A stretch of DNA of 64,000 nucleotides from Candidatus Marispirochaeta associata (GCA_001749745.1 JWTM01000424.1:1-64000), one strand, 5' to 3'. Positions 16,016 through 25,296 are shown, counted from the stretch's first letter. A program made the numbers and translations. The notes: a model not told the origin generated them from the sequence alone.

Positions 16016-16795
16016 CTACATATAGAGGGCTTGAAAGCGGTTGATTAGTTCCCGGGCGGTTTTGCTAAGACTTGTCGTATCGGACATCAACATCAACATA
16101 TCGTATCCCCGGTCGAATTTGGCCTGGGCGTCCTCGAAGGATGAAGAGACCGTCGCCAGAATTTTATCGGAGGGGATCACGATCTCCTCGATTCTCTTAA
16201 TGGTTTGCTGAACCTCCGGTTGGCTGGGATCACAGAGATACCCAAGGTCGGAAGCCAGGTCATTCGGGCCGATGAAGATTCCGTCTATTCCATCGACATT
16301 CACAATCTGCTCGAGATTCCCGACTCCGGTTCCTGTCTCGATTGCTACCATTAGAAAAACCTCTTTGTTGGCGGTACTCAGGTAGCGCATCGATCCGTTT
16401 CCATAGTGTGCGGCCCGGGCGCTTCCGGCGACGCCGCGGATACCGTCCTGAGGATAGTGGGAGGATTGAACGACCCGCTCCGCCTCCTCTTTGGTGTTTA
16501 CATAGGGGACCAGGAGCCCCATGGCGCCGGCGTCGAGGATGCGCTTGATCTGCACGAAATCATTCCAGGGTGCGCGGACGATTGGGACTGCGTTCAAGCC
16601 CTTCATGGCCTGTATTTGGCTTATAAGAACCGGGACATCTCCAGCGCCGTGTTCAAGATCGATGACGATCGCATCGAAACCGGCTTCGGCCAGAATCTCG
16701 GCGGTAATATTGCTGCCCGCTTGGGCCCAGGCGGCGGAAATCTTCTTTTTGCTGCGAATCTTTTCGCGAATATAGTTCTCTTGTGCGTAGAACAT
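16016..16795 (-). CDS. HpcH/HpaI-family class II aldolase/lyase
   Basis: A 259-residue TIM-barrel enzyme of the HpcH/HpaI family. Visible motifs are AGFDAIVIDLEHGAGD (metal and substrate site), PIVRAPWNDFVQIKRILDAGAMGLLVPYV, the acidic VAIETGTGVGNL segment with the metal-binding Glu, and GIFIGPNDLASDLG. These enzymes reversibly cleave 2-keto-3-deoxy acid-type substrates to pyruvate and an aldehyde. It is the last gene of the TAXI-TRAP operon, 14 bases after the permease gene, so it probably acts on the imported acid. The exact substrate cannot be read. Confidence 0.85.
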   Translation of the reverse strand: MFYAQENYIREKIRSKKKISAAWAQAGSNITAEILAEAGFDAIVIDLEHGAGDVPVLISQIQAMKGLNAVPIVRAPWNDFVQIKRILDAGAMGLLVPYVNTKEEAERVVQSSHYPQDGIRGVAGSARAAHYGNGSMRYLSTANKEVFLMVAIETGTGVGNLEQIVNVDGIDGIFIGPNDLASDLGYLCDPSQPEVQQTIKRIEEIVIPSDKILATVSSSFEDAQAKFDRGYDMLMLMSDTTSLSKTARELINRFQALYM

Positions 16796-16809
16796 TTAAG
16801 GTCTCCTTA

Positions 16810-18786
16810 TCATAAGCTCAGACTAGCGGAAGACTCGCCGCTCATCTCGGTTTTATCTGTTTTGCTATAGTAGATCTGAAAACCGATTACCAGCAGTGCG
16901 GCGCAGATGGTCGCGGTCCAGCTGGGAATAAAGGCCAGAATAATGCAGAGCAACCAGAGCGGCCGATCGATGATCTTTCTGAATATAGGTTGATCCCCGA
17001 ACAGAAACGACAGCCCGACAGTGAAGGTTATTCCGGTTAGTGCCGCCTCGACGACCGACCAGAAGCCTCCGCTTCCAAGCATCCCCGGGTAGAGAATGAA
17101 GAGGATCGGCAGGACATATGCTACCGCTCCCAGCTTGATGGTGTAGATCGCGACCTTCATCCAATCTTCTTTCGCGATTGAAGCCGCCACGAATACTCCT
17201 ACACAGACCGGGGGGGTTATTACCGAAAGGGTCGCGTAATAGAAGATAAAGAAATGCACCGTCATCTTATCGACTCCGGCCTGAATGAGGGCGGAGGCGA
17301 ATACTGCGGATACCAGAATATAGGCAGCCGAGGTGGGGAGGCCCATTCCTACGATTAGGCAGACGACGGCCATGATGATAGCGATAATCCAGATATTGTT
17401 GCCCGCCACTGAAAGAATGGAACCGGTGATAGCCACACCCAACCCGGTGAGATTCAAGAGTCCTACGAAAATCTGAGCGGCGGTGAGAAGGATCCCGACT
17501 ACGACCAGCCCTTTCCCGCCCGCTTCGAAGGCGGAAATAAGCCGCTTGGCAATACTGACGATGGAGTCACCTTTGGTAAGATTGGCGATCACGAAGACGA
17601 TTATCATGCCGACGATACCGAAGAAAGCGGTCGTCTGGATGGAGTTTCCATTCGCGATCCCGATTCCGATTCCCGCTACCGAGGCGAATATCGGTGCGAG
17701 CCGCCGCCAGTCGAGAGCACTGCGCCAATCGGGTAGTTCTTCCTCGGAGACTTTGCCGAGTTTCTTCTGCACGGCCATGACATGCACCGTCAAGAAGACT
17801 CCCAGGTAGAAGATAACGGCGGGGAGAATAGCGGCTAATGCAATCAGCCAATAGTTTACACCCACGATCTCCGCCATAACGAAGGCCGCGGTGCCCATAA
17901 TCGGCGGTGCTATCTGACCGCCGGTTGAGGCGATCGTTTCTACTCCGGCTGCATAGGCCGAGGGATAGCGCAGGCGCTTCATCAAAGGAATAGTGAAGTT
18001 TCCGGTAGTAGCCACATTCGCTACGGTAGATCCGTTAATAGCCCCAAACAGGCTGGAGGCGATTACTGCAATTTTTGCGGCGCCGCCGGGGGTGCGTCCG
18101 CTGAGACGGGCCGAGAGATCGAAGAAGGTCTGTCCCGCACCGGTAAAGAGCAGGAAGTTTCCGAAGAGGACGAAGGCCGCCAGGGTTCTGGAGGCGATTC
18201 CGACCAGCAAACCCCACAATCCTCGGTCGCTCAGGAATATAGTCTCAACGATGAAGCCTACGCTGAAGCCCCGGTGTCCGAAGCTCCCCGGAATATACTG
18301 TCCGAAGAGGGCGTACAGGATGGTTATCAGGATTATCGAGGGGAAGATGGGACCCACCGCCCGGCGGGCGATCTCCAGGATAGCCATGGTGCTTACTGTT
18401 CCCATAATGATATCCGCCGTTGTCGCCTGAGGAGTTAATCCTCCTCCCATAAGATCTTCAAAACGGGCGATTATATAAACGGCGCTTATGATTACGGTCA
18501 GCACCAGCAAGGTATCGATGATGGACCACGCAAGACTACGGTCCTTGTTTTCACCTTTAGGGGAATAGATTGCCATTCCCAGAATTGTTACCAGGGCGAC
18601 GAAAATGGAGCGCTGAATGAGCGTCTCAAAGGCTCCGAAAGCCGCAGTGAAAAAGACAAAGCCTCCAAGTAGCAGAGCAACAGCTACAATCAATTTCTCC
18701 CGCAAGGTGGTCGTTCGGACTTCGCTTTCTGGGATAAATGAGGCCTCAGAGAGGGTTTCTGACCCGTTTTCTTTGTTCTCTGCCAT
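16810..18786 (-). CDS. TRAP transporter fused permease (4TM/12TM, TAXI type)
   Basis: A 658-residue membrane protein fusing small (DctQ-like) and large (DctM-like) permease subunits. The N-terminal third has four helices, and the rest carries DctM motifs such as FGNFLLFTGAGQTFFDL, SSLFGAINGSTVANVATTGNFTIPLMKR, GGQIAPPIMG and GMGLPTSAAYIL. Such fusions pair with TAXI solute receptors, one of which is encoded just upstream. The gene has the usual length for the fused family. Confidence 0.93.
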   Translation of the reverse strand: MAENKENGSETLSEASFIPESEVRTTTLREKLIVAVALLLGGFVFFTAAFGAFETLIQRSIFVALVTILGMAIYSPKGENKDRSLAWSIIDTLLVLTVIISAVYIIARFEDLMGGGLTPQATTADIIMGTVSTMAILEIARRAVGPIFPSIILITILYALFGQYIPGSFGHRGFSVGFIVETIFLSDRGLWGLLVGIASRTLAAFVLFGNFLLFTGAGQTFFDLSARLSGRTPGGAAKIAVIASSLFGAINGSTVANVATTGNFTIPLMKRLRYPSAYAAGVETIASTGGQIAPPIMGTAAFVMAEIVGVNYWLIALAAILPAVIFYLGVFLTVHVMAVQKKLGKVSEEELPDWRSALDWRRLAPIFASVAGIGIGIANGNSIQTTAFFGIVGMIIVFVIANLTKGDSIVSIAKRLISAFEAGGKGLVVVGILLTAAQIFVGLLNLTGLGVAITGSILSVAGNNIWIIAIIMAVVCLIVGMGLPTSAAYILVSAVFASALIQAGVDKMTVHFFIFYYATLSVITPPVCVGVFVAASIAKEDWMKVAIYTIKLGAVAYVLPILFILYPGMLGSGGFWSVVEAALTGITFTVGLSFLFGDQPIFRKIIDRPLWLLCIILAFIPSWTATICAALLVIGFQIYYSKTDKTEMSGESSASLSL

Positions 18787-18870
18787 ATTGATTATTTCTC
18801 CTTTGGGTCTGGAATAGAAAACAACCCCCGTACGATGCGGCTGCGCCGCACGGGAGTTGCATATGGTCTT

Positions 18871-19857
18871 CTACTCTTCCAGTGCAATCGCGGGAATCTC
18901 GTAACCCGCTTCCTTGTAGTACCGGAGGGCGCCCGCATGAATCGGTGCGGAGGCGTAATCCATGGTCAGCTGGGCAAGATCAACACCTTCGAGACCGGGG
19001 AAGGAAGCCTTCTGTACGGAATCATCCTCCATAATCGCTTTGACGATCTTGTACGCGATCTCTTCGTCCAAATCGGGAGCTGCACTTACGCCGATCAGGA
19101 ATGCATGGGTGCGATACGGACCGGAATCCTCGGCTTTTCCACCGGGCATGTCGACGATACCGACTTCGGGCAGATTCTTTTTGATAAGAGATACCTGATC
19201 ATCGGAAAGCCCGAGTACCCGCAACGGAGTGAAGGTGGCGATATCCTGGGTCAGCGGATCGTAGTGATAGTTGACTGCGGATTTCACGAAACCGATGGAG
19301 CGATTGTCCTTGATGGCCGCAGCGAGTTCGTCGTTGGAGCCCCGAACCCAGTCGGGCTCGACATTCAGAAGGTCGAAGACCATCTCTGAGGTTGCTTCGG
19401 TAGAGGAACCGCGCATCCCTGGACCGAAACGTTTGCCGTCCAATTGGGAGAGATCGGTTACCCCGGAGTCTCTGCGGACGGTAATATTCTGCGGCGCGAG
19501 GGCATACATCCAGAGCAGCTTCGATTTGATCGGCTTCTCGGCAAAGCCGTGCTTGCCGAAGTAGGCGTGATTCAGGGTACTCGAGGTGATCAGTCCCATA
19601 TCGAGCTGGCCGCGTTGCATGCGCTCCAGATTGTCGACCGTCGCGCCGGTCTCGACCACCGAGGCCTGTAGACCCGGGATCTCATCATTGACGATTTTGG
19701 CAATGGCGGTGAAGTAGGCGTAGTGACTCGAGGTTGCGTTGGTGGCTCCCAGGGCGAGGCGAGTAGTTTTTCCGCCCTCCTGGCTGCCCTCGGCAGCGAG
19801 TCCAGCGACGAGTAGGCAAGCGAGAATCAGGCTAACCAGTAGTTTGTTGGCTTTCAT
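18871..19857 (-). CDS. TAXI-family TRAP solute-binding protein
   Basis: A 328-residue periplasmic receptor of the TAXI (immunogenic protein/NMT1-like) family. It starts at the ATG complementary to 19855-19857, six bases after AAGGAG. A second ATG two codons earlier lies on top of the ribosome site. The signal peptide (MKANKLLVSLILACLLVAGLA) is followed by AEGSQEGG. The mature part has the family opening LALGATNATSSHYAYFTAIA, MQRGQLDMGLITSS and GKRFGPGMRGSSTE. It is the first gene of the operon transcribed from a -24/-12 promoter. Confidence 0.92.
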   Translation of the reverse strand: MKANKLLVSLILACLLVAGLAAEGSQEGGKTTRLALGATNATSSHYAYFTAIAKIVNDEIPGLQASVVETGATVDNLERMQRGQLDMGLITSSTLNHAYFGKHGFAEKPIKSKLLWMYALAPQNITVRRDSGVTDLSQLDGKRFGPGMRGSSTEATSEMVFDLLNVEPDWVRGSNDELAAAIKDNRSIGFVKSAVNYHYDPLTQDIATFTPLRVLGLSDDQVSLIKKNLPEVGIVDMPGGKAEDSGPYRTHAFLIGVSAAPDLDEEIAYKIVKAIMEDDSVQKASFPGLEGVDLAQLTMDYASAPIHAGALRYYKEAGYEIPAIALEE

Positions 19858-19912
19858 GTGCATCTCCTTATTAAAGGTTCTTCCCGCTCCCGGCGGGAGG
19901 TGTTTTCATAAA

Positions 19913-19928
19913 TGCAGGAACTGTGCCA
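19913..19928 (-). promoter_or_regulatory. sigma-54 (-24/-12) promoter of the TAXI-TRAP operon
   Basis: The minus-strand sequence TGGCACAGTTCCTGCA matches the RpoN consensus TGGCACG-N4-TTGCA at all but two positions and keeps the invariant GG and GC with exactly ten bases between them. It lies about 55 bases before the solute-binding protein start. The divergent gene encodes a sigma-54 activator, which supports the call strongly. Confidence 0.85.
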
Positions 19929-20002
19929 AGCCCAGTATTTGGGATTTTCTACCGTTGGAAGGAAATAAAGAGCTCTATCAACAAAATCGTGGTATACTTT
20001 TG

Positions 20003-20042
20003 TTTCAATTTTGTATCATGTTACATCTATGAAGTGTTTCAT
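20003..20042. promoter_or_regulatory. candidate activator-binding region (ATGAA/TTCAT palindromes)
   Basis: ATGAA-GTGT-TTCAT at 20029-20042 is a perfect inverted repeat. The preceding 25 bases hold related TTTCA and TGTATCATGTTACA elements. The region lies about 90-120 bases upstream of the sigma-54 promoter, the usual distance for an enhancer-type site, and immediately before the activator gene, so it could also mediate autoregulation. Confidence 0.5.
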
Positions 20043-20062
20043 GTATGTAGCGGGAGTTGATG

Positions 20063-22030
20063 ATGATAACCCTCCTATTTGTTGCTATCTATCCGGAAAT
20101 GGAAACCATAGCCAGACAGGTTTTCGAAGAACTGGAACGGACTGAGCCCGATGATCGGTGCAGCTATCAACTGCGAGTAGTGAATGTGGCCTCGAGTTCC
20201 ACCAACTATGTCTTGCATGAGTTGGGGGAAGGAGATGTGCTGATTGCTCGGGGTGGAATCGTATACGACTTGAAGCAGCGCGGCTTCGAGATCCCCGTTG
20301 TGGAGATTTTGGTTACCGGCAGTGATCTCCTGATGGCGCTCAGCAGGGCCAAGAACGAGTATGGGGGACGTCCGGCGGCGGTTATAGGCTCGGCAAATAT
20401 GCTGGTCGGTCTGGAACATATTTCTGCGGCGCTCGGGATTGAGGTCGGCTGTTATGTCTTGGAAGAGAATAGTCTGGAGGAGGTTCACCGTAACGTCGAG
20501 CTTGCGCAGAAGGATGGCTACTCACTGATAGTAGGGGGAACAAACGGCTCACGTTATGCCAGTTCCCTTGGTCTTGATGCCGTTTTGATCGAATCAGGGA
20601 GAGAAGTGATCTGGTCGGCCATCTCTGAGGCGAGAAGGATCGCACAGATAAGCCGTGAAGAGCGGCAAAAGAGTCTGATGTATCGGACTATTATAGATTC
20701 CGCTTATGAAGGCGTACTGGTATTCGATCAAGAAGAGAGGATTCTTTTATTAAACACAGCCGGACGTAAGATCCTTGGGCTTTTTCCCGGCGAATATCAT
20801 CGTCGTTTCCTCTCTGATGTGCTTGCTGCTGCTTCGGTATTAGAGAAGGTGCGTGGTACGGATCCGTTCTACAGTGAATTAGTGCAGAGTCAGGATCAGC
20901 ATCTAGCGGTAACCAAGGTACCCCTTATCTTGGGGGGGGATCACTTTGGAACGGTGGTTACCTTTCAAGATACGACCCAGATCCAAGAGATGGAAGGCAA
21001 GATTCGGGGAGAGATATTTAGCCGGGGGCATACGGCGAAATATACCTTCGAAGATATTATAGGCTCCAGTCGGCAGATTAGAGAGACCGTCACTACAGCT
21101 CGACTCTACGCTCAGAATGATTCCAATATCCTGATTCTCGGCGAGACAGGAACCGGCAAGGAGCTCTTCGCCCAGGGCATCCACCGCGCCAGCGGCCGCA
21201 GCCGTGGCCCCTTTGTGGCGGTTAACTGCGCAGCTTTATCAGAGTCTTTGCTGGAAAGCGAGTTGTTCGGGTATGTGGAGGGGGCCTTTACGGGAGCTCT
21301 AAAGGGGGGCAAGAAGGGCCTATTTGAACTCGCCCATAACGGGACGATTTTCCTGGATGAGATTTCCGAGATCTCCTACTCCCTTCAGGGGCGCTTATTG
21401 AGGGTCATTCAGGAGCAGGAGGTTCGTCGCCTTGGCCACGACCGTATCATCCCTATCAATGTCAGGGTGATTTCCGCTGCGAATAAGGATCTTCGAGAAT
21501 TAATTGCGGCAGAGCAATTTCGTGAGGATCTCTACTACCGCCTCAATATCTTCAAGATTCTTATTCCCTCCTTGCGGCATAGAAGGGAGGATATCCTGCA
21601 GATTAGTGAACATTTCATTCGAACCTTCTGCAGTCGGAGCAGTAAAACCTATTTTACGCTGGATGAGCGGGAAATTCATTTCCTTTCTAATTACTCCTGG
21701 CCGGGGAATATCCGTGAGCTGCGTAATATTTGCGAACGGCTGGTTGCGCTTCATGATCCGGAATTGGGAAGAAATGACGCCCTGCAGTATATCCTCGAGG
21801 ATCTGAATATATGCGAGGATGACATTTCCCTGGCTCCTATCCAAGAGCGGGGTGATACGACCGAGGGGTTGAAATCCGAGGGGTTGAAAAAAGCGGTGGC
21901 CGATAGTGAAAAGCAGCTGCTGCTGGAGTGTCTACGAAATTGTAATCAGAATAAGAGTCAGGCAGCGGCGGAACTGGGAATTAGCCGGGTTACCTTATGG
22001 CGCAAATTGAAAGCCTTGGAAATAGAGTAG
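20063..22030 (+). CDS. sigma-54-dependent activator with PrpR_N sensor, PAS, AAA+ and Fis domains
   Basis: A 655-residue bacterial enhancer-binding protein. Residues 1-190 match PrpR_N ([29 protein letters not shown]), a ligand-sensing domain for small organic acids. A PAS-like segment follows at about 205-320. The AAA+ domain has Walker A GETGTGKE (about 359-366), the sigma-54 contact loop GAFTGA (about 407) and [12 protein letters not shown]. The C-terminus is a Fis helix-turn-helix ([19 protein letters not shown]). Three tandem starts exist (TTG 20057, ATG 20060, ATG 20063). GGGAG at 20052-20056 suits the last. It probably activates the divergent TAXI-TRAP/aldolase operon. Confidence 0.9.
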   Translation: MITLLFVAIYPEMETIARQVFEELERTEPDDRCSYQLRVVNVASSSTNYVLHELGEGDVLIARGGIVYDLKQRGFEIPVVEILVTGSDLLMALSRAKNEYGGRPAAVIGSANMLVGLEHISAALGIEVGCYVLEENSLEEVHRNVELAQKDGYSLIVGGTNGSRYASSLGLDAVLIESGREVIWSAISEARRIAQISREERQKSLMYRTIIDSAYEGVLVFDQEERILLLNTAGRKILGLFPGEYHRRFLSDVLAAASVLEKVRGTDPFYSELVQSQDQHLAVTKVPLILGGDHFGTVVTFQDTTQIQEMEGKIRGEIFSRGHTAKYTFEDIIGSSRQIRETVTTARLYAQNDSNILILGETGTGKELFAQGIHRASGRSRGPFVAVNCAALSESLLESELFGYVEGAFTGALKGGKKGLFELAHNGTIFLDEISEISYSLQGRLLRVIQEQEVRRLGHDRIIPINVRVISAANKDLRELIAAEQFREDLYYRLNIFKILIPSLRHRREDILQISEHFIRTFCSRSSKTYFTLDEREIHFLSNYSWPGNIRELRNICERLVALHDPELGRNDALQYILEDLNICEDDISLAPIQERGDTTEGLKSEGLKKAVADSEKQLLLECLRNCNQNKSQAAAELGISRVTLWRKLKALEIE

Positions 22031-22154
22031 CGCGCCGGATCGGAGGGGGAAGCCCGTAACGGGCCGGAGTCGGGCCGCGCCGCACGAGGGGGTGAAACCC
22101 CCGAAGTAGGCGCGGTAGGGTCCCGACGCAGCCCCGGAGAGCCGGACAACGCGC
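22030..22154. repeat. nested, strongly folded GC-rich element of unknown function
   Basis: About 125 bases between two convergent genes can fold into nested stems: an outer GCGCG/CGCGC (22030-22034 with 22150-22154), CCGG/CCGG (22035-22038 with 22142-22145), GGGG/CCCC (22045-22048 with 22132-22135), a hairpin GCCCG-TAA-CGGGC (22052-22064), GTCGGG/CCCGAC (22069-22074 with 22122-22127), CGCGCC/GGCGCG (22076-22081 with 22109-22114), and an apical GGGGG-TGAAA-CCCCC (22088-22102). It has no open frame of note. It may be a structured RNA, a REP/MITE-type element or an elaborate terminator, and the sequence alone does not decide. Confidence 0.55.
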
Positions 22155-22188
22155 CCGGCTGCTCCTTATTTCTGGGCTGAGGCGAGAG

Positions 22189-22548
22189 CTAGGCTTCTAC
22201 CTTGAGGACGTCGGTGATCACCTTCTCGAAGGTCTCCTTGGGAAGGGCTCCGGCGGCCATCTGGGGCTGCTCGTCCATGGGAATAAAGAGGATCGAAGGG
22301 ATGCTCTGGATCCCGAAAGCACCGGCCAGCTCCTGCTGTTCGTCGGTGTTGATCTTGTAGACGTCGATTTTGCCGTCGTACTGGTCGGCGAGCTCCTCCA
22401 TGATGGGGGCGACCATCTTACAGGGGCCGCACCAGTCGGCGTAGAAGTCGATGATGGCGGGCTTGTCCCCTTCGAATTTCCACTCTTTGTTCTCTTCGTA
22501 GTTAAAAACCTTCTCGAGAAAGGTCTCTTTGGTCAATTGTACAGGCAT
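22189..22548 (-). CDS. trxA: thioredoxin
   Basis: A 119-residue thioredoxin with the redox motif WCGPCK in FYADWCGPCKMVAPIMEEL, and the cis-Pro loop SIPSILFIP. It reduces protein disulfides in the cytoplasm with thioredoxin reductase, which is not in this window. The start at the complement of 22546-22548 follows AAGGAG by seven bases. The longer frame upstream would run through the promoter and is rejected. Confidence 0.93.
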   Translation of the reverse strand: MPVQLTKETFLEKVFNYEENKEWKFEGDKPAIIDFYADWCGPCKMVAPIMEELADQYDGKIDVYKINTDEQQELAGAFGIQSIPSILFIPMDEQPQMAAGALPKETFEKVITDVLKVEA

Positions 22549-22584
22549 ATAGCACTCCTTCAGTTTCTCCCGATTCTTGTTCAT

Positions 22585-22613
22585 AATATAAATACTATAT
22601 ATGAAAAAGTCAA
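22585..22613 (-). promoter_or_regulatory. trxA promoter
   Basis: On the minus strand TTGACT (22608-22613) and TATATT (22585-22590) are 17 bases apart. Transcription would start near 22578, about 30 bases before the ATG. Confidence 0.7.
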
Positions 22614-22720
22614 TATCGAGATGGTTCGGCAAGCGAACGCTCGGCGACGCCCTTTAAATACCGCATTCATCTAGAGTATAACAATAAACCGAAGGTATAC
22701 AAAACTTACGGAGGAAATTT

Positions 22721-24682
22721 ATGAATATCGACGCCTTGAAGGCTGTCGCCTTAAGTGTGCGCACCTTGTCTATGGACGGCGTTCAAGCCGCAAACTCAGG
22801 CCACCCCGGCCTGCCTATGGGCTGCGCCGAGTTGGGCGCCCTGCTCTACGGGGAGGTCTTGAAGCATAACCCCGCCGACTCCCACTGGATCGACCGGGAC
22901 CGCTTTGTGCTCTCCGCCGGACACGGCTCCATGTTTCTCTACAGTCTGCTGCATATGTCTGGCTACAAGTTGCCCTTAGAGGAGCTAAAAGCTTTCCGTC
23001 AGCTCGGCTCGAAGACCCCCGGGCATCCTGAGTATAGCTACACCGACGGGGTCGAGACGACTACCGGACCCTTGGGCGCGGGCTTCACCAACGCCGTGGG
23101 GATGGCGATCGCCGAGACGATGCTGGCCGAGAAGTTCAACACGAAAGATCAGGCGGTAATCGACCACTACACCTACGCCCTCTCCGGAGACGGCTGCATG
23201 ATGGAGGGAATCACCTCCGAGGCGGCCTCTCTGGCCGGACACCTGGGACTGGGTAAGCTGATCGTCTTCTACGATTCGAACAAGATCTCCATCGAGGGCA
23301 ATACCGACCTGGCCTTTACCGAGTCGGTGGCCGACCGCTACAAGGCCTACAACTGGCAGGTCCTGGAAGGGGACATGTACGATATGGAAGGCATGGCCAA
23401 GCTTATCGAGAAGGCCAAGGCCGAGAGCGGAAAGCCCTCGATGATTATTTTGAAGTCGGTGATCGGCAAGGGCTCTCCCAACAAGGCCGGAAGCCACGAC
23501 GTGCACGGCGCTCCCTTGGGCGACGACGAGGTCAAGGCGACCCGCAAGAACTTAGGCGTGGCCGAAGACGCCGCCTTCTATATCGCCCCCGAGGCTACCG
23601 CCTACTTCGCCGGGAAGAAGGCCGATTTCGCCGCCAAGCAGGCGGAGTGGCAGAAGGGCTTCGACGCCTGGGCGGCGGCCAACCCGGAACTCAAAAAAGA
23701 GTGGGACGCTTGGATGGCCGGAACTCCCGACCTGTCGGCGGTGAAGTGGCCCGAATACAAGGTGGGCGATTCGACCGCCACCCGGGCTGCTTCAGGCAAG
23801 GCCCTGCAGGCGATCGCTGAAGCCTGCTCGAATGTCGTCGGCGGTTCGGCCGACCTGGAGCCCTCGAACAAGACCGGCATGCCCTATGGGGATTATCAGA
23901 AGGATAACAGAAGCGGCCGCACCCTGCGCTACGGCGTGCGGGAGCACGGTATGGGCGGCGTGGCCAACGGTATCGCCCTCCACGGGGGATTGCGCACCTT
24001 CTGCGCCACCTTCCTTGTCTTCGCCGATTATATGCGGCCCCCGATCCGGCTGGCGAGCATCATGAAGCTCCCGGTGACCTACGTCTTTACCCACGATTCG
24101 ATTTATGTCGGCGAGGACGGACCTACCCATCAGCCGATCGAGCACCTGGCCTCCTTGCGGATCATTCCGGGAATGACGGTAATGCGCCCCGGAGACCCGG
24201 AGGAGACCAATGAGGCCTGGCGCTTCGCGATGGAGAAGAACGACGGGCCGGTAGCCCTGGCCCTGACCCGGCAGAACCTGGCCGTCTACGAGAAGGCCGA
24301 TAAGGACTGGAAGGCGAACTTCAAGAAGGGCGCCTATGTCGTCCAGGATACGGAAGGCACCCCCGACGTGGTCCTGGTGGCCACCGGGTCCGAGGTAAAC
24401 CTGGCCCTGGAGGCCGCTGAAAAGAGCGGCAAGAAGGTGAAGGTCGTCTCCATGCCGAGCCGGGAGACCTTCGTGAAGCAGGATGCGGCTTTCCGCAAAG
24501 AGATCCTGAACGAGGGCGTGAAGACCGTCGTGGCCGAGGTCGGCGTGGTCGACGGCTGGGAAGGGATCGCCACCGATCGGGATCATGTCCTCTGCATGGA
24601 CTCTTTCGGCGAGTCGGGACCGGCTAAGGCCGTGGCCGAGCACTTCGGCTTTACCGCGGATAAGCTGGCGAAGCTGTTGTAA
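22721..24682 (+). CDS. tkt: transketolase
   Basis: A 653-residue full-length transketolase of the non-oxidative pentose phosphate pathway, transferring two-carbon units between sugar phosphates with thiamine diphosphate. The cofactor motif is GDGCMMEGITSEAASLAGHLGLGKLIVFYDSN (about residues 151-182). Other conserved parts are SGHPGLPMG near the start, GHPEYSYTDGVETTTGPLGAG, and in the central domain VFTHDSIYVGEDGPTHQPIEHL. A GGAGG precedes the ATG and the gene is followed by a strong terminator, so it is monocistronic. Confidence 0.96.
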   Translation: MNIDALKAVALSVRTLSMDGVQAANSGHPGLPMGCAELGALLYGEVLKHNPADSHWIDRDRFVLSAGHGSMFLYSLLHMSGYKLPLEELKAFRQLGSKTPGHPEYSYTDGVETTTGPLGAGFTNAVGMAIAETMLAEKFNTKDQAVIDHYTYALSGDGCMMEGITSEAASLAGHLGLGKLIVFYDSNKISIEGNTDLAFTESVADRYKAYNWQVLEGDMYDMEGMAKLIEKAKAESGKPSMIILKSVIGKGSPNKAGSHDVHGAPLGDDEVKATRKNLGVAEDAAFYIAPEATAYFAGKKADFAAKQAEWQKGFDAWAAANPELKKEWDAWMAGTPDLSAVKWPEYKVGDSTATRAASGKALQAIAEACSNVVGGSADLEPSNKTGMPYGDYQKDNRSGRTLRYGVREHGMGGVANGIALHGGLRTFCATFLVFADYMRPPIRLASIMKLPVTYVFTHDSIYVGEDGPTHQPIEHLASLRIIPGMTVMRPGDPEETNEAWRFAMEKNDGPVALALTRQNLAVYEKADKDWKANFKKGAYVVQDTEGTPDVVLVATGSEVNLALEAAEKSGKKVKVVSMPSRETFVKQDAAFRKEILNEGVKTVVAEVGVVDGWEGIATDRDHVLCMDSFGESGPAKAVAEHFGFTADKLAKLL

Positions 24683-24700
24683 GCGATGCTAATTAGGCGG

Positions 24701-24737
24701 GGGGAGTTATCTGCAATGCGGATAACTCCCCTTTTTT
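24701..24737 (+). terminator. intrinsic terminator of tkt
   Basis: An 11-bp perfect stem, GGGGAGTTATC (24701-24711) with GATAACTCCCC (24721-24731), is followed by TTTTTT. It lies about 20 bases after the tkt stop. Confidence 0.92.
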
Positions 24738-24771
24738 AGTGAGTTATGCGCAGTGCGCGATGATTCATGTG

Positions 24772-25011
24772 CTAGGAATTTTTCGGCCGAATCGCTTCCA
24801 GCTTCTCGGCAATCCAAACCTTGATTAGGGATTGCCGGGGAACACCAAGGCGATGAGATTCTTTATCCATTTTCTGAATCATCCATTCGGGAAAATCGAC
24901 ATTAACACGTTTCTGTTTTTGTCCGGGGCGAAACGCCCTGGAAAGGTCGCTGAAATCCTGGAGATCAATCTCGCCAGCATCAAATATTCTATCCAGATCC
25001 TTAGCCTTCAT
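24772..25011 (-). CDS. brnA: BrnA-family antitoxin (ribbon-helix-helix)
   Basis: A 79-residue protein starting at the ATG complementary to 25009-25011, inside the end of the toxin gene (11-base overlap). The C-terminal half has the BrnA/CopG-like segment KRVNVDFPEWMIQKMDKESHRLGVPRQSLIKVWIAEKL (about residues 34-71), a DNA-binding ribbon-helix-helix. The N-terminus contacts the toxin. The order toxin first, antitoxin second is normal for BrnTA. The frame continues upstream as an open extension, which is rejected. Confidence 0.85.
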   Translation of the reverse strand: MKAKDLDRIFDAGEIDLQDFSDLSRAFRPGQKQKRVNVDFPEWMIQKMDKESHRLGVPRQSLIKVWIAEKLEAIRPKNS

Positions 25012-25261
25012 ATAGCGCCTCTTCAGCCTTCCTGGCCCTGCGTACGGAAATGATCCTTGTATTCTGACCCCTGATCGTGTAAAAGGCTGCCCAGATTTTC
25101 CCATTTAATCGAGCCAGCATTGCAAAACGCTCTTCATCATCGCATCTGGCGGGAATAACTAGACGATCCGGGTCATTCCACATCTCTTGAGCTTCCTCAA
25201 AATCGATACCATGCTTCTCATGATTACTATTACTTTTATTGAGATCGTACTCAAAGCCCAT
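25001..25261 (-). CDS. brnT: BrnT-family ribonuclease toxin
   Basis: An 86-residue toxin. The N-terminal FEYDLNKSNSNHEKHGIDFEEAQEMW and the C-terminal RGQNTRIISVRRARKAEEALYE are the BrnT signatures. The family has an RNase-like fold and cleaves RNA under stress, neutralised by BrnA. The start at the complement of 25259-25261 lies just behind the promoter and operator. The longer frame upstream is rejected because it runs through them. Confidence 0.88.
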   Translation of the reverse strand: MGFEYDLNKSNSNHEKHGIDFEEAQEMWNDPDRLVIPARCDDEERFAMLARLNGKIWAAFYTIRGQNTRIISVRRARKAEEALYEG

Positions 25262-25264
25262 TAT

Positions 25265-25296
25265 GGTATAAAAAGTATACCTAATTCTGGGTTGAG
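25265..25296 (-). promoter_or_regulatory. brnTA promoter with palindromic operator
   Basis: A perfect inverted repeat, GGTATA-N5-TATACC (25265-25281), lies immediately upstream of brnT and overlaps a minus-strand TATACT -10 box. TTGACT is found upstream of it (spacing 15, or 17 if TACTTT is the -10). BrnTA systems are autoregulated, so the palindrome is the likely site for the BrnT-BrnA complex. Confidence 0.6.
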
